A stretch of DNA of 64,000 bases from Janthinobacterium sp. TND4EL3 (GCF_900156175.1 NZ_FTMV01000003.1:186001-250000), one strand, 5' to 3'; counted from the stretch's first letter, positions 7,423 to 17,870 are shown. Translations and numbers: made by a program. The notes: generated by a model from the sequence alone, not told the origin.

Positions 7423-9299
7423 TGGACGATATGCTCAAGGATTTCGTCGTTGAGGCGATGGATCTTGCGGTTAATGTTGAAGAGCACTTATTGCGTCTCG
7501 AACGCGATCCGGATAACAAGGAAACACTGAATGCCGTGTTTCGTTCTTTCCACACCATCAAGGGCGGCGCCGGCTTCATGGGCCTGCCCGCGCTGGTGGC
7601 GGCCTGCCATCTGACGGAAAACCTGTTCGACGCGCTGCGCACGGGCGCCGCGCCGGTGACCCCGATCGCCATCGAGGCGGCGCTGCAGGCGTCCGGCTTC
7701 GTCGCTGACCAGTTGACGGAGCTGGCCAATGGTTCTGCGCCGGAAAGCCTGCCGGCCATGCCGGAAGAGCTGGAACACATCCTCACCAACGCCATCGAAG
7801 GCAAGGGCATGGATGCGCCGGCGCCTGCCGCCGCCGTGCCAGCCGAAGTGCCCGTGGCCGAGGTCCTGGTGGCCGCGCCCGCCGCTGCCGCCGCGACCGT
7901 CAGCGCCGATGGCCTGGACTGGGAAGCCATGTATAACGCCGTCGTGCCGGCGGCCAGCCAGGTGGCCGCCGCGCCAGCCGCCGCTGCCGTCGTCGCCGCC
8001 GCCGCGCCTGCAGCCGCTGCAGCTGCGCCAGCCGCGGCCGCCAAGCCCGCCGCCAAGGCCTGGGATGGCGCGGAACGCCGCGAAGAGCGTCCCGACGTGC
8101 GCCATGCCGCGCCCGTCAAGGAAGACAGCATCCGCGTTGACGCCGTCAAGCTCGACGCCCTGCTGGAAGTGGCCGGCGAATCCGTGCAGGCCGCCAACCA
8201 GGCTGCCGTGCTGCTCGAACGCTTGCTGCAATTCAAATTCGAAGGCCAGGCCGCCACCCTGATGGCGACCCTGGCGGAAACCCTGGAACGCGCTTCGCGC
8301 TACTCGACGGAACTGCAGCGGGCCACCCTGGCCACGCGCATGCAGCCCGTCGGCCGTTTGTTCCAGAAATTCCCGCGCCTCGTGCGCGAACTGGCGAAAG
8401 ACCTGGGCAAGGATGTCGAACTGACCATCGAGGGCGCGGAAACGGAAGTCGACCGCGTCGTCGTGGACAGCCTGTACGATCCGCTCGTGCACATGCTGCG
8501 CAACTCGCTCGACCATGGCGTCGAATCGCCTGAAGCGCGCCTGGCTGCCGGCAAGCCCGCCAAGTCGTATATTTCGCTCAAGGCCTGGCAGGAAGCGAAC
8601 AGCGTCATGATCGTGCTGCAGGATGACGGCAAGGGCATGGACCCGGTCTTCCTGCGCAGCAAGGCGCAGCAAAAGGGCTTGATCAGCGAAAACGCGCAGC
8701 TGAGCAACGACGAATGCTTCCAGCTGGTGTTCCTGCCGGGCTTCTCGACCAAGGAAGTGGCGTCCAGCGTCTCCGGCCGCGGCGTGGGCATGGACGTGGT
8801 GAAGACGGCCGTGGAGAAAAACCGCGGCGCCATCCACATCGAGTCGACGCTGGGCAAGGGCACCAAGTTCGCCATCCGCCTGCCGATCGAACTGTCGATC
8901 GTGCCGACCATGCTGGTATCGACCTCGGGCGCCGCGCTGGCGCTGCCGATGGCCGTGGTGCAGCGCGTCGTGGAATTGCCGGAAACGTTCATGGAAGTGG
9001 GCGGCGCGCCCGTGCTGAAAGACCAGGGCCGTCCATTGCCCGTGCGCTCGCTGGCCGGTGCCCTGGGCTATGAATCGTGCAGCGAGCGCGTCGGCATCGT
9101 CGTCGCCGCGCCGCAGCCGTACATTCTCGCCGTGGAAGCCGTCGATGGCACGGCCGACCTGGTGATCAAGCCGATGACGGCCATCACCGTGGAAGGCATC
9201 ACGGGCACGGCCCGCTCGGCCGAAGGCGAGCTGGTGCTAGTCGTGGGCCTATCTTTCCTGATGGATGGTTGCAGGGGAAGCGTGCGCATGGCTGCTTGA
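7422..9299 (+). CDS. cheA: Chemotaxis histidine kinase CheA
   Basis: A 625-residue CheA-type kinase. The Hpt (P1) domain carries the phospho-His in FRSFHTIKGGAGFMG (His44). An Ala-rich linker (about 135-215) replaces an evident P2 CheY-docking domain. Then come the dimerisation helices (about 230-310), the ATPase domain with N box HMLRNSLDHGVE, G1 DDGKGMD and G2 GRGVGMDVV, and a C-terminal CheW-like P5 domain. It should autophosphorylate in response to receptors and phosphorylate CheY. It is coupled to cheZ and followed by a strong terminator, giving a two-gene operon. At about 625 residues it is near normal CheA length despite lacking a clear P2. Confidence 0.9.
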   Translation: MDDMLKDFVVEAMDLAVNVEEHLLRLERDPDNKETLNAVFRSFHTIKGGAGFMGLPALVAACHLTENLFDALRTGAAPVTPIAIEAALQASGFVADQLTELANGSAPESLPAMPEELEHILTNAIEGKGMDAPAPAAAVPAEVPVAEVLVAAPAAAAATVSADGLDWEAMYNAVVPAASQVAAAPAAAAVVAAAAPAAAAAAPAAAAKPAAKAWDGAERREERPDVRHAAPVKEDSIRVDAVKLDALLEVAGESVQAANQAAVLLERLLQFKFEGQAATLMATLAETLERASRYSTELQRATLATRMQPVGRLFQKFPRLVRELAKDLGKDVELTIEGAETEVDRVVVDSLYDPLVHMLRNSLDHGVESPEARLAAGKPAKSYISLKAWQEANSVMIVLQDDGKGMDPVFLRSKAQQKGLISENAQLSNDECFQLVFLPGFSTKEVASSVSGRGVGMDVVKTAVEKNRGAIHIESTLGKGTKFAIRLPIELSIVPTMLVSTSGAALALPMAVVQRVVELPETFMEVGGAPVLKDQGRPLPVRSLAGALGYESCSERVGIVVAAPQPYILAVEAVDGTADLVIKPMTAITVEGITGTARSAEGELVLVVGLSFLMDGCRGSVRMAA

Positions 9300-9322
9300 T
9301 AACACAGGCCAGATCACGCCAA

Positions 9323-9353
9323 GCCCGCTGCAGACCTCTGCGGCGGGCTTTTT
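9323..9353 (+). terminator. Terminator after cheA
   Basis: AAGCCCGC and GCGGGCTT arms enclose a short loop (GCAGACCTCT region) and are followed by a run of T. It closes the cheZ-cheA operon. Confidence 0.85.
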
Positions 9354-9577
9354 TTTCGGCTTTTTTCGATTTTTATTCGCCCCGCCGGCATTTTGGCGGA
9401 TTTTCGTATCAGCAATTTTTTAACCATATCAGCAAGACAGGCCGAATTTTGTATCGCCCATCCCACGCCGGGGCGGCTTTTGGTTCTGCAATGCACAAAA
9501 TATGGCATAATCATTGCCGATCCCTTCGATCAGTACGACAGATCACTTAAACAGGCTGTGGCAACGCTGCATAAATC

Positions 9578-10981
9578 ATGATGAAGACGCTTTACGACAA
9601 ACTCTGGGAATCCCACGTTGTTCGGGCCGAAGATGATGGCACGACAATTTTGTATATCGACCGGCACCTGCTGCACGAAGTCACGAGCCCGCAAGCCTTC
9701 GACGGCCTCGGCGTGGCGGGACGCCAGCCGTGGCGCGTGTCCGCCAACCTGGCCGTGGCCGACCATAACGTGCCCACCACCAGCCGGGTCGATGGCATTG
9801 CCGACCCCGTTTCGCGCCTGCAGGTGGAAACCCTGGACAAGAACGCCAGGCACTACGGCTTGACCTACTTCAACATGAACGACAAGCGCCAGGGTATCGT
9901 GCATGTGATCGGCCCTGAACAGGGCGCGACCCTGCCCGGCATGACGGTCGTCTGCGGCGATTCGCACACGTCCACGCACGGCGCGTTCGGCGCGCTGGCG
10001 CACGGCATCGGCACGTCCGAAGTCGAGCACGTGCTGGCCACGCAGACCTTGCTGCAAAAGAAATCCAAAGCCATGCTGGTGCAGGTCGACGGCGCTCTGC
10101 CGGCGGGCGTGACGGCCAAGGACATCGTGCTGGCCATCATCGGCAAGATCGGCACGGCCGGCGGCACCGGTTACTGTATCGAGTTCGGCGGCTCGGCCAT
10201 CCGCGCCCTGTCGATGGAAGGCCGCATGACGGTGTGCAACATGGCCATCGAGGCGGGCGCGCGCGCCGGCATCATCGGCGTGGACGACACCACCATCAAT
10301 TACGTCAAGGGCCGTCCGTTTTCCCCGGCCGGTCCGCACTGGGAGCGCGCCGTGGCCTACTGGCGCACCCTGCATTCGGACCCGGGCGCCCGTTTCGACC
10401 TCGTCGTCACGCTCAACGCGCAAGAGATCGAACCGCAAGTGACGTGGGGCACCTCGCCCGAGATGGTGGTCGGCATCGATGGCCGCGTGCCCGATCCGGA
10501 CAATGAAAAAGACAGCGTCAAGCGCGACGCCATCGAAAAGGCGCTCGTCTACATGGCCCTGAAGCCGAATACGCCGATCTCCGACATCCGCATCGACAAG
10601 GTCTTCATCGGTTCCTGCACCAATTCGCGCATCGAGGATTTGCGCGCGGCCGCCGCCGTGGTGCGCGGCAAGTACCGCGCCTCGAACGTGACCCTGGCGC
10701 TGGTCGTGCCCGGTTCCGGCCTGGTGAAAGACCAGGCCGAGCGCGAAGGCCTGGACCGCATCTTCAAGGATGCCGGTTTCGAGTGGCGCGAGCCGGGCTG
10801 TTCCATGTGCCTGGCCATGAATGCGGACCGTCTGGAACCGGGCGAACGCTGCGCCTCGACCTCGAACCGCAACTTTGAAGGCCGGCAAGGGCAGGGCGGT
10901 CGTACCCACCTGGTGTCGCCCGCGATGGCGGCGGCAGCGGGCATCGCCGGCCACTTTGTCGACGTGCGGGCGTTGCGATGA
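9578..10981 (+). CDS. leuC: 3-isopropylmalate dehydratase large subunit
   Basis: A 467-residue aconitase-superfamily protein that, with LeuD, isomerises 2-isopropylmalate to 3-isopropylmalate in leucine synthesis. The 4Fe-4S ligands are Cys347 (GSCTNSR), Cys408 and Cys411 ([11 protein letters not shown]). The N-terminus [13 protein letters not shown] is typical. Two adjacent ATG codons (9578 and 9581) are possible starts. The 278 bp upstream back to cheA contain a CATAAT hexamer at 9506-9511 that may be a -10 element. The gene leads a cluster leuC, entericidin, leuD, leuB and asd. Confidence 0.97.
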   Translation: MMKTLYDKLWESHVVRAEDDGTTILYIDRHLLHEVTSPQAFDGLGVAGRQPWRVSANLAVADHNVPTTSRVDGIADPVSRLQVETLDKNARHYGLTYFNMNDKRQGIVHVIGPEQGATLPGMTVVCGDSHTSTHGAFGALAHGIGTSEVEHVLATQTLLQKKSKAMLVQVDGALPAGVTAKDIVLAIIGKIGTAGGTGYCIEFGGSAIRALSMEGRMTVCNMAIEAGARAGIIGVDDTTINYVKGRPFSPAGPHWERAVAYWRTLHSDPGARFDLVVTLNAQEIEPQVTWGTSPEMVVGIDGRVPDPDNEKDSVKRDAIEKALVYMALKPNTPISDIRIDKVFIGSCTNSRIEDLRAAAAVVRGKYRASNVTLALVVPGSGLVKDQAEREGLDRIFKDAGFEWREPGCSMCLAMNADRLEPGERCASTSNRNFEGRQGQGGRTHLVSPAMAAAAGIAGHFVDVRALR

Positions 10982-11049
10982 CGGCAGGGACTGGCGCCGC
11001 TGGTTTACACTAGCGTTTCCAGTCCCATATTTCTTATCGAGAACTCATC

Positions 11050-11172
11050 ATGAAAAAACTCTTCGCCCTCCTCATCGCCACCGTCATCTTGTCTGGCTGC
11101 AACACCGTGTCCGGCATCGGCCGCGATGTGCAGAAAGTCGGCCAGGTTGTCACTGGCGCCGGCGGAAAATAA
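11050..11172 (+). CDS. Entericidin A/B-family small lipoprotein
   Basis: A 40-residue ORF, too short for many gene finders. It has a Lys-rich start, a hydrophobic stretch LFALLIATVIL, the lipobox LSGC with Cys17 as lipidation site, and then NTVSGIGRDVQKVGQVV, the entericidin signature. Entericidins are small membrane lipoproteins linked in E. coli to stationary-phase lysis and its antidote; their role here is unknown. It sits between leuC and leuD in the same direction (68 and 51 bp gaps), so it is probably transcribed with the leucine genes. Only one entericidin is present, not an A/B pair. Confidence 0.85.
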   Translation: MKKLFALLIATVILSGCNTVSGIGRDVQKVGQVVTGAGGK

Positions 11173-11223
11173 ACCGTGACGTGCCGGCGCCCCGCGCCGC
11201 GCGTCTTACCGAGTAGAAACAGC

Positions 11224-11871
11224 ATGGATAAATTTACGATTTACGAAGGCCTGGTCGCCCCGCTGGACCGCGCCAATGTCGATACCGACGCGATTATTCC
11301 GAAGCAATTCCTGAAATCGATCCACCGCAGCGGCTTCGGCCCCAACCTGTTCGATGAATGGCGCTACCTCGACCATGGCGAGCCTGGCCAGGACAACAGC
11401 CGCCGCCCGCTGAACCCCGAGTTCGTGCTCAACGAGCCGCGCTACCAGGGCGCCTCGATCTTGCTCACGCGCAAGAACTTCGGCTGCGGCTCCTCGCGCG
11501 AACACGCGCCGTGGGCACTGGACCAGTATGGCTTCCGCGCCATCATCGCGCCCTCGTTTGCCGATATCTTCTTCAATAACTGCTACAAGAACGGCTTGCT
11601 GCCCATCGTGCTGTCGGAAAGCCAGGTCGAGCACCTGTTCAATGAAGTCAAGGCTTTCCCCGGCTACAAGCTGGTGGTGGACCTGGAACAGCAGTGCGTG
11701 CGCACCAGCAATGGTTCCGTCTCGTATCCGTTCGAAATCGATGCCTTCCGCAAATATTGCCTGATGAATGGCCTCGACGATATCGGCCTGACCCTGCGCC
11801 ATGCGGACGATATCCGCGCCTTCGAAGAGCGTCATTTGAACAATCAGCCCTGGCTGGCCAACGTTATCTAA
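11224..11871 (+). CDS. leuD: 3-isopropylmalate dehydratase small subunit
   Basis: A 215-residue small subunit of isopropylmalate isomerase. It starts [20 protein letters not shown] and contains the substrate-loop region [18 protein letters not shown]. It forms the heterodimer with LeuC. The ATG at 11224 is chosen over an in-frame start 48 bp upstream because family members begin at this sequence. Ten bases separate its stop from the leuB start. Confidence 0.97.
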   Translation: MDKFTIYEGLVAPLDRANVDTDAIIPKQFLKSIHRSGFGPNLFDEWRYLDHGEPGQDNSRRPLNPEFVLNEPRYQGASILLTRKNFGCGSSREHAPWALDQYGFRAIIAPSFADIFFNNCYKNGLLPIVLSESQVEHLFNEVKAFPGYKLVVDLEQQCVRTSNGSVSYPFEIDAFRKYCLMNGLDDIGLTLRHADDIRAFEERHLNNQPWLANVI

Positions 11872-11881
11872 AGATCACCCC

Positions 11882-12952
11882 ATGAAAATTGCAATCTTAC
11901 CCGGCGACGGCATCGGTCCTGAAATCGTCGCGCAAGCCGTCAAGGTCTTGAATGTGCTGGGCGAATCGTTCGAGCTGGAAAGCGCGCCCGTGGGCGGCGC
12001 CGGCTATGCGGCCCATGGCCATCCCTTGCCGGAAGGCACCCTGGCGCTGGCGAAAGCGGCCGATGCCGTGCTGTTCGGCGCCGTGGGCGACTATCAATAC
12101 GACAGCCTGGAGCGCCAGTTCCGTCCCGAGCAAGCCATTTTGGGCTTGCGCAAGAACCTGGGCCTGTTCGCCAACCTGCGTCCGGCCATCTTGTACCCGG
12201 AACTGGCGGGCGCCTCGACCCTGAAGCCGGAAGTGGTGTCGGGCCTCGATATCCTGATCATCCGTGAATTGACGGGCGACATTTATTTCGGCCAGCCGCG
12301 CGGCGTGCGCGAGTGCCCGGACGGTCCGTTCAAGGGCCAGCGCGAAGGTTTTGACACCATGCGCTATGCGGAAGGCGAAATCCGCCGCATCGCCCACGTG
12401 GCGTTCCAGGCGGCGCAAAAGCGCGACAAGCGCCTCACCAGCGTGGACAAGGCCAACGTGCTGGAAACCTTCCAGTTCTGGAAAGACATCGTCATCGACG
12501 TGCACAAGGAATACCCGGATGTTGCGCTCGATCATATGTACGTCGATAACGCGGCCATGCAGCTGGTGCGGGCGCCGAAGAAATTCGACGTCATGGTGAC
12601 CGGCAACATGTTCGGCGACATCTTGTCGGACGCGGCCGCCATGCTGACGGGCTCGATCGGCATGCTGCCGTCCGCCTCGCTGGACGCCAACAACAAGGGC
12701 CTGTACGAGCCCTCGCACGGTTCGGCGCCCGATATCGCGGGCAAGGGCATCGCCAATCCGCTGGCGACGATCTTGTCGGCCGCCATGATGCTGCGCTATT
12801 CGCTGAACCGCGAAGAGCAGGCAAACCGCATCGAGGCTGCCGTCAAGCAAGTGCTGGCGCAGGGGCTGCGCACGGCCGATATCCACGAAGCGGGCACCAC
12901 TTTGGTCGGTACCGAGGCCATGGGCGATGCGGTCGTCAAGGCATTAGGATAA
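11882..12952 (+). CDS. leuB: 3-isopropylmalate dehydrogenase
   Basis: A 356-residue NAD-dependent dehydrogenase that oxidises and decarboxylates 3-isopropylmalate to 2-oxoisocaproate. The start [14 protein letters not shown], the substrate-binding [14 protein letters not shown], the catalytic region [12 protein letters not shown], and the metal and NAD site [14 protein letters not shown] with the [15 protein letters not shown] motif are all present. Length is standard. It lies directly behind leuD, and asd follows 45 bp later. Confidence 0.97.
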   Translation: MKIAILPGDGIGPEIVAQAVKVLNVLGESFELESAPVGGAGYAAHGHPLPEGTLALAKAADAVLFGAVGDYQYDSLERQFRPEQAILGLRKNLGLFANLRPAILYPELAGASTLKPEVVSGLDILIIRELTGDIYFGQPRGVRECPDGPFKGQREGFDTMRYAEGEIRRIAHVAFQAAQKRDKRLTSVDKANVLETFQFWKDIVIDVHKEYPDVALDHMYVDNAAMQLVRAPKKFDVMVTGNMFGDILSDAAAMLTGSIGMLPSASLDANNKGLYEPSHGSAPDIAGKGIANPLATILSAAMMLRYSLNREEQANRIEAAVKQVLAQGLRTADIHEAGTTLVGTEAMGDAVVKALG

Positions 12953-12997
12953 AATATTTCAATGACGGCAGTCGCCGTCTCATCTTGAGGAATGGTA

Positions 12998-14125
12998 ATG
13001 AAATTAGTTGGCTTGGTAGGTTGGCGCGGTATGGTCGGTTCGGTCCTGATGCAGCGCATGCAGGAAGAGGGCGATTTCGCCCATATCGAACCGGTGTTTT
13101 TCACGACGTCGAACACGGGCGGCGCGGCGCCGGCCATGGCGAAGAATGAAACCATCCTCAAGGATGCCAACAATATTGCCGAACTGTCCAAGTGCGACAT
13201 CATCATTTCCTGTCAGGGCGGCGACTACACGAGTGCCGTCTTCCCGCAGCTGCGCGCAGCGGGCTGGAACGGCTACTGGATCGATGCGGCCTCGACCTTG
13301 CGCATGGAAAAAGACGCCGTCATCGTGCTCGACCCCGTCAACCTGCACGTCATCAAGGATGCGCTGGGCAAGGGCGTCAAGAATTACATCGGCGGCAATT
13401 GCACCGTATCCTGCATGATGATGGGCCTGGGCGGCCTGTTCCAGCACGATTTGATCGACTGGATGACGTCGATGACGTACCAGGCGGCCTCGGGCGGCGG
13501 CGCGCAGCACATGCGCGAGCTGCTGACGCAATTTGGCACCATCAACAGCTCCGTCAAGGCGCTGCTGGAAAATCCCGCTTCCGCCATCCTGGAAATCGAC
13601 CGCCAGGTGCTGGCCACCCAGCACGGCTATTCCCCGGACGAAATCAAGCAGTTCGGCGCGCCGCTGGCCGGCAACCTGATCCCATGGATCGACAAGGACC
13701 TGGGCAACGGCCAGTCGAAGGAAGAGTGGAAGGCGGGCGCGGAAACGAACAAGATCCTGGGCCGCGGCATCGACTTCGGCACCAAGGAAATTCCTGTCGA
13801 CGGCCTGTGCGTGCGCATCGGCGCCATGCGCTGCCATTCGCAGGCGCTGACCATCAAGCTGAAGAAAGACGTGCCGCTCGATGAAATCAACGACATCATC
13901 GCCAGCAACAATCAATGGGTGAAATTCGTGCCGAACACGCGCGAAGCGTCCGTGCGCGACCTGTCGCCGGCAGCCGTCACGGGCAGCCTGACGATTCCCG
14001 TCGGCCGCGTGCGCAAGATGAGCATGGGCGGCGAATACCTGTCCGCGTTCACCGTGGGCGACCAGCTGCTGTGGGGCGCGGCCGAGCCGCTGCGCCGCAT
14101 GCTGCGCATCCTGCTGGACGCGTAA
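12998..14125 (+). CDS. asd: Aspartate-semialdehyde dehydrogenase
   Basis: A 375-residue enzyme that reduces aspartyl phosphate to the semialdehyde, the branch point for lysine, threonine, methionine and diaminopimelate. NADP motif [17 protein letters not shown] at the N-terminus; catalytic Cys135 in GGNCTVSC. It belongs to the proteobacterial (E. coli-like) subclass. The ATG at 12998 is preferred to one two codons upstream because TTGAGG lies seven bases before it. A strong terminator follows. Confidence 0.96.
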   Translation: MKLVGLVGWRGMVGSVLMQRMQEEGDFAHIEPVFFTTSNTGGAAPAMAKNETILKDANNIAELSKCDIIISCQGGDYTSAVFPQLRAAGWNGYWIDAASTLRMEKDAVIVLDPVNLHVIKDALGKGVKNYIGGNCTVSCMMMGLGGLFQHDLIDWMTSMTYQAASGGGAQHMRELLTQFGTINSSVKALLENPASAILEIDRQVLATQHGYSPDEIKQFGAPLAGNLIPWIDKDLGNGQSKEEWKAGAETNKILGRGIDFGTKEIPVDGLCVRIGAMRCHSQALTIKLKKDVPLDEINDIIASNNQWVKFVPNTREASVRDLSPAAVTGSLTIPVGRVRKMSMGGEYLSAFTVGDQLLWGAAEPLRRMLRILLDA

Positions 14126-14151
14126 TGGCAATAATTTGCTGATCCAGATCA

Positions 14152-14180
14152 AGCCGGGGCTGTTTCCCCGGCTTTTTTTT
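14152..14180 (+). terminator. Terminator after asd
   Basis: AGCCGGGG (14152-14159) pairs with CCCCGGCT (14166-14173), followed by seven more T. It ends the leu-asd transcript before fimV. Confidence 0.9.
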
Positions 14181-14273
14181 CGTCCTGAGCCCGTCAAGGC
14201 TCAACCATGCGGAGCTTGCATAGCTCTGGGCATGATGATATGTTGATACCTCTGGAAAAGTAACTGTTTTCCC

Positions 14274-16871
14274 ATGTCAACTAAGATGCCGCCAACTATG
14301 CCTGTACACACTCGTCCCCGGGTCGCCTCCCTTGCCATCAAAACGCTCAGCAGCGCTGTCGCCTGCGCGGTGTTATTGTCACCGGCGGCATCCGCAGCCG
14401 AGCTGGGCAAGATCACGGTGCTGTCCGCGGCCGGCCAGCCGCTGCGTGCCGAGGTCGAGCTGTCGGCCATCAAGCCTGGCGAAGCGTCGACCCTGCTGGC
14501 CAAGCTGGCGCCGCCGGAAGCCTACCGCCAGGCCAACGTGGAATTCAATCCCGCGCTGAACGCATTGACGTTCGCCGTGGAAAACCGCAACGGCAAGCCC
14601 TTCATCCGCATCAGCTCGGCGCAAGCCGTGGCCGAGCCCATGGTCGACTTGCTGCTGGAACTGAGCAGCAAGAGCGGGCGCCAGGTGCGCGAATACGCAT
14701 TCGTGCTCGACACGCCCGAAGCGCGCCAGACGCGCGGCGCACAAGTGACGGCGCCCGTCGAGCCAGGCAAGGCCAAGCCGGCCGCTGCCGCTGCCGCTGC
14801 CGATACCGCGCCGGCGAAAAAGGCGGCCGGCGAATACAAGGTCAAGGCGGGCGATACCCTGAGCCGCATCGCCAGCGAACTCAAGCCATCGGGCGTGTCG
14901 CTCGACATGATGCTCGTCGCCCTGTACCGCGCCAATCCCGACGCCTTCAAGGGCGAGAACATGAACCGCATGCAGGCCGGGCGCATCCTCGCCGTGCCGG
15001 GCGCGGACACCATCCGCGCCACCAGCGCGGCCGAAGCGAAGGGCATCGTGACGGCGCACGCCATCGATTTCGAAGCCTACCGCAACAAGCTGGCAGGCCA
15101 GGTGGCGCAAAGCAAGCCGGCCAAGGCGGCGCAGGCGGCGCAAAGCACGGCCGGCAAGATCGGCGCGACGAAAGTACAGGAAAAGCCAACGGCCGTGAGC
15201 GAGTCGCAAGACAAGCTGAAACTGTCGAAAGCGGAGCCGGCGGCCAAGTCGGCCGGCAAGAGCGCCGTCGCCAGCGAGGAAGACAAGATCGCCAAGGCCA
15301 AACAGGTCGAAGAAGCGGCCGCGCGCGTCAAGGAACTGGAAAAGAACGTCAGCGACCTGGAAAAGTTGATGGCGGTCAAGAGCAAGGCCATGGCAGACAA
15401 GAGCGCCCCGGCGCCCGCCAAGCCGGCCGAGGCTGCTGCCAGCGCACCGGCAAGTGCGGCGGCCAGCGCCATCGCCAGCGCGCCGGCCGAGGCGCAGCCG
15501 CCCGTTCCGAAGGCCAAACCGGTGCCGCTGGTGAAGAAACCGTCGCCGCTGGAGCCGACCATTACCGACAAGATCAATGACCACCTGGGCGCCATCGGCA
15601 TCGGCATCGCCGCGCTGCTGGCCGCCGTTGCCGCGCTGGTGGTCGCGCGCCGCCGCAAGGATGCGCCGCCCGCGCCGGAGAGCGTGGCTCCCGTGTTCGA
15701 GCCGGAGCCGCCCGCCGCGCCACCGGCCGGCCCGGCGCCGGAAGACCAGCAGTCCGAAGCGAGCAATCACCTGTTTGGCACGGGTGCCGCCGCTGCCGGC
15801 GTGGCCGCGGCAGCGGGCGCCAGCATGCTCGACGCGAATGAAACGGACCCCGTCGCGGAAGCCGATGTGTATATCGCCTATGGCCGCGATGGCCAGGCGG
15901 AAGATATCCTCAAGGAAGCCTTGCGCATCCACCCGGAGCGCCATGCGGCCCGTCTGAAGCTGCTGGAAATCTATTCGGCCCGCAACGACGCGCGCGCGTT
16001 TGAAGACCAGGCCAGCGAGCTGTACAGCCTGACGCGGGGCCAGGGCGAAGAGTGGCCGCAGGCCGCCGCGCTGGGCCTGGCGCTCGACCCCACCAATCCC
16101 CTGTATGGCGACACGGAGGACGACGCCGTCGTCAGCCTGAGCAAGGGTGCCGACGATGGCTTGCGCGGCCACAGCATGGATTTGCCGGAAAACACACAGG
16201 CGCCAGCGCCGCTGGTGGACCTGGCGCCGGCCGAACCGGTGGCCAGCGTTGCGCAGCGCGACACGCGCGAGCCGCTCGATTTTGACCTCGACAGCCTCGA
16301 TTTCGAGCCCGTTTCCACCAGCGACCCTATCGTCATGCCGGGGCCGGAAGCGACGCCTTCCGCGCCTGCGCACGAGGCGCAGTACGACGCCAGCATGGAT
16401 TTCGGCCTGGACCTGGAGCCGCCAGCCGGTCCCGTGAATGGCGTGGGCGCCGGCCTGGCGCCGCTGCCCGACCCTTTGACGGATGTGGACCTCGCGCATT
16501 TCGACCTGGATGAGCCGGTGTCGCCTGCGACGACCCCGGCGGCGCCAGTCGCGGCGGCCGAGCCATCGATCGACAGCCTGTTTGACGATGCGCAAGCGCC
16601 CGCCGCGCTGCCGGACGCCATCCCGCCGGCCCGTGAACTCGACCTGTCCGGCATCGACCTGGACTTGCACGACAACAAGCCGGCCAGCGTGGGCGTGGAC
16701 GACCCGCTGTCGGCCATGCACATGGAAATGGATACCAAGCTGGACCTGGCGATCGCTTACCAGGAAATCGGCGACAAGGAAGGCGCGCGCGAGCTGATCG
16801 ACGAGGTCATCAAGGGCGGCAGCGAAGAGCAGGTGGCCAAGGCCAATACAATGAAGGCACTTCTGAGCTAA
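14274..16871 (+). CDS. fimV: FimV-family polar hub protein with LysM domain
   Basis: An 865-residue envelope protein. It has a signal peptide ending near AASA (about residue 42), a FimV N-terminal domain, a LysM peptidoglycan-binding domain (about 188-242, YKVKAGDTLSRIASELKPSG), and a short coiled coil (about 340-370). One membrane helix lies near 441-461 (IGIGIAALLAAVAALVVA). An acidic cytoplasmic part follows, ending in the conserved FimV domain (DLAIAYQEIGDKEGARELID). FimV proteins organise the cell pole and support type IV pilus assembly and twitching. Ala/Pro-rich linkers are typical. Its place between asd and truA is a common beta- and gamma-proteobacterial order. The start has no clear ribosome site. 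Confidence 0.9.
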   Translation: MSTKMPPTMPVHTRPRVASLAIKTLSSAVACAVLLSPAASAAELGKITVLSAAGQPLRAEVELSAIKPGEASTLLAKLAPPEAYRQANVEFNPALNALTFAVENRNGKPFIRISSAQAVAEPMVDLLLELSSKSGRQVREYAFVLDTPEARQTRGAQVTAPVEPGKAKPAAAAAAADTAPAKKAAGEYKVKAGDTLSRIASELKPSGVSLDMMLVALYRANPDAFKGENMNRMQAGRILAVPGADTIRATSAAEAKGIVTAHAIDFEAYRNKLAGQVAQSKPAKAAQAAQSTAGKIGATKVQEKPTAVSESQDKLKLSKAEPAAKSAGKSAVASEEDKIAKAKQVEEAAARVKELEKNVSDLEKLMAVKSKAMADKSAPAPAKPAEAAASAPASAAASAIASAPAEAQPPVPKAKPVPLVKKPSPLEPTITDKINDHLGAIGIGIAALLAAVAALVVARRRKDAPPAPESVAPVFEPEPPAAPPAGPAPEDQQSEASNHLFGTGAAAAGVAAAAGASMLDANETDPVAEADVYIAYGRDGQAEDILKEALRIHPERHAARLKLLEIYSARNDARAFEDQASELYSLTRGQGEEWPQAAALGLALDPTNPLYGDTEDDAVVSLSKGADDGLRGHSMDLPENTQAPAPLVDLAPAEPVASVAQRDTREPLDFDLDSLDFEPVSTSDPIVMPGPEATPSAPAHEAQYDASMDFGLDLEPPAGPVNGVGAGLAPLPDPLTDVDLAHFDLDEPVSPATTPAAPVAAAEPSIDSLFDDAQAPAALPDAIPPARELDLSGIDLDLHDNKPASVGVDDPLSAMHMEMDTKLDLAIAYQEIGDKEGARELIDEVIKGGSEEQVAKANTMKALLS

Positions 16872-17005
16872 GCACCTGGTATGACGTCCATGGCAGCGTT
16901 GCACGGTCTCGCCGTACTATTCGTACTGTCTTCGACTATGCGCCTGGCCCTGAACGCCGTCTCAGGCGCTGGTGTCGCCGGGAGGCGGGGCCGCCTTTGC
17001 GCCGG

Positions 17006-17011
17006 TATAAT
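17006..17011 (+). promoter_or_regulatory. TATAAT -10 element placed for a near-leaderless truA transcript
   Basis: A perfect TATAAT ends six bases before the truA ATG, so transcription from it would begin at or next to the A of the start codon. No good -35 match is seen. Confidence 0.4.
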
Positions 17012-17017
17012 GCTTCG

Positions 17018-17848
17018 ATGCAAAATATTACGACAGCAACGCCATTGAAGCGTATCGCCCTGGGCCTGCAGTACGACGGCACGGCCTGGCATGGATACCA
17101 GAAGCAGGAAGACGGACAGACGGTGCAGGACCAGCTGGAAAACGCGCTGGAGCAGTTTGCCCGCGTGCGCCTGGCCACCACCTGCGCCGGCCGCACGGAC
17201 ACGGGCGTGCATGCGCTCGAGCAAGTCGTGCATTTCGATACGGAACTGAACCGCGACGTGCACTCGTGGGTGCGCGGCGTCAACGCCTTCCTGCCCAAAT
17301 CGATCGCCGTGCGCTGGGCCAGGGAACTGCCCGGCGATCCCACCGTCAACGATTTCTTCCACGCCCGCTTCAGCGCCCGCGCGCGCACCTATCATTATGT
17401 GTTGTATAACAACGCCACGCGTTCGCCGCTGGTGGAAGGGCGCGCCGGTTTCTTTTTCCGTCCGCTGGACGTGGAACTGATGCGCCAGGCCGTGCAGCCG
17501 CTCTTGGGCTGGCACGATTTCACGGCTTTCCGCGCCGCGCAATGCCAGGCCAAGTCGCCCGTCAAGCTCATGCATGACATCCGCATCGAGCGCCACGGCG
17601 ATTGCGTCATTTTTACGATTACGGCCAATGCCTTCCTGCACCACATGGTGCGCAACCTCGTCGGTTCGCTCGTCTACATCGGCACGGGGCGCGAAAAGCC
17701 GGAATGGCTCGGGCACTTGCTGGAAAGTAAGGATCGCCACGCGGCGGCGCCCACCTTCATGCCCGATGGCCTGTACCTGGCGAAGATCGATTACGATCCG
17801 AAATGGGAATTGCCGCAAGACAGCAGCAGCGCCTTGCCCTGGTTTTGA
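17018..17848 (+). CDS. truA: tRNA pseudouridine(38-40) synthase
   Basis: A 276-residue enzyme that isomerises uridines 38-40 in the anticodon stem-loop. The nucleophile is Asp61 in CAGRTDTGVHA; GLQYDGTAWHGYQKQ and HHMVRNLVGSLVYIG are further family motifs. The ATG at 17018 is chosen; an in-frame TTG seven codons upstream would put TATAAT inside the gene. There is no ribosome site before the ATG, fitting a leaderless or short-leader mRNA. trpF follows after 22 bp, as in many beta-proteobacteria. Confidence 0.95.
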   Translation: MQNITTATPLKRIALGLQYDGTAWHGYQKQEDGQTVQDQLENALEQFARVRLATTCAGRTDTGVHALEQVVHFDTELNRDVHSWVRGVNAFLPKSIAVRWARELPGDPTVNDFFHARFSARARTYHYVLYNNATRSPLVEGRAGFFFRPLDVELMRQAVQPLLGWHDFTAFRAAQCQAKSPVKLMHDIRIERHGDCVIFTITANAFLHHMVRNLVGSLVYIGTGREKPEWLGHLLESKDRHAAAPTFMPDGLYLAKIDYDPKWELPQDSSSALPWF

Positions 17849-17870
17849 GCTGTATCAAGAAAGGAATCGC

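Noticed and set aside
14379..16904. 841-codon open frame antisense to fimV
   Set aside because: Arg/Gly/His-rich mirror of a strongly biased coding strand; fimV on the other strand has clear domains and a signal peptide.
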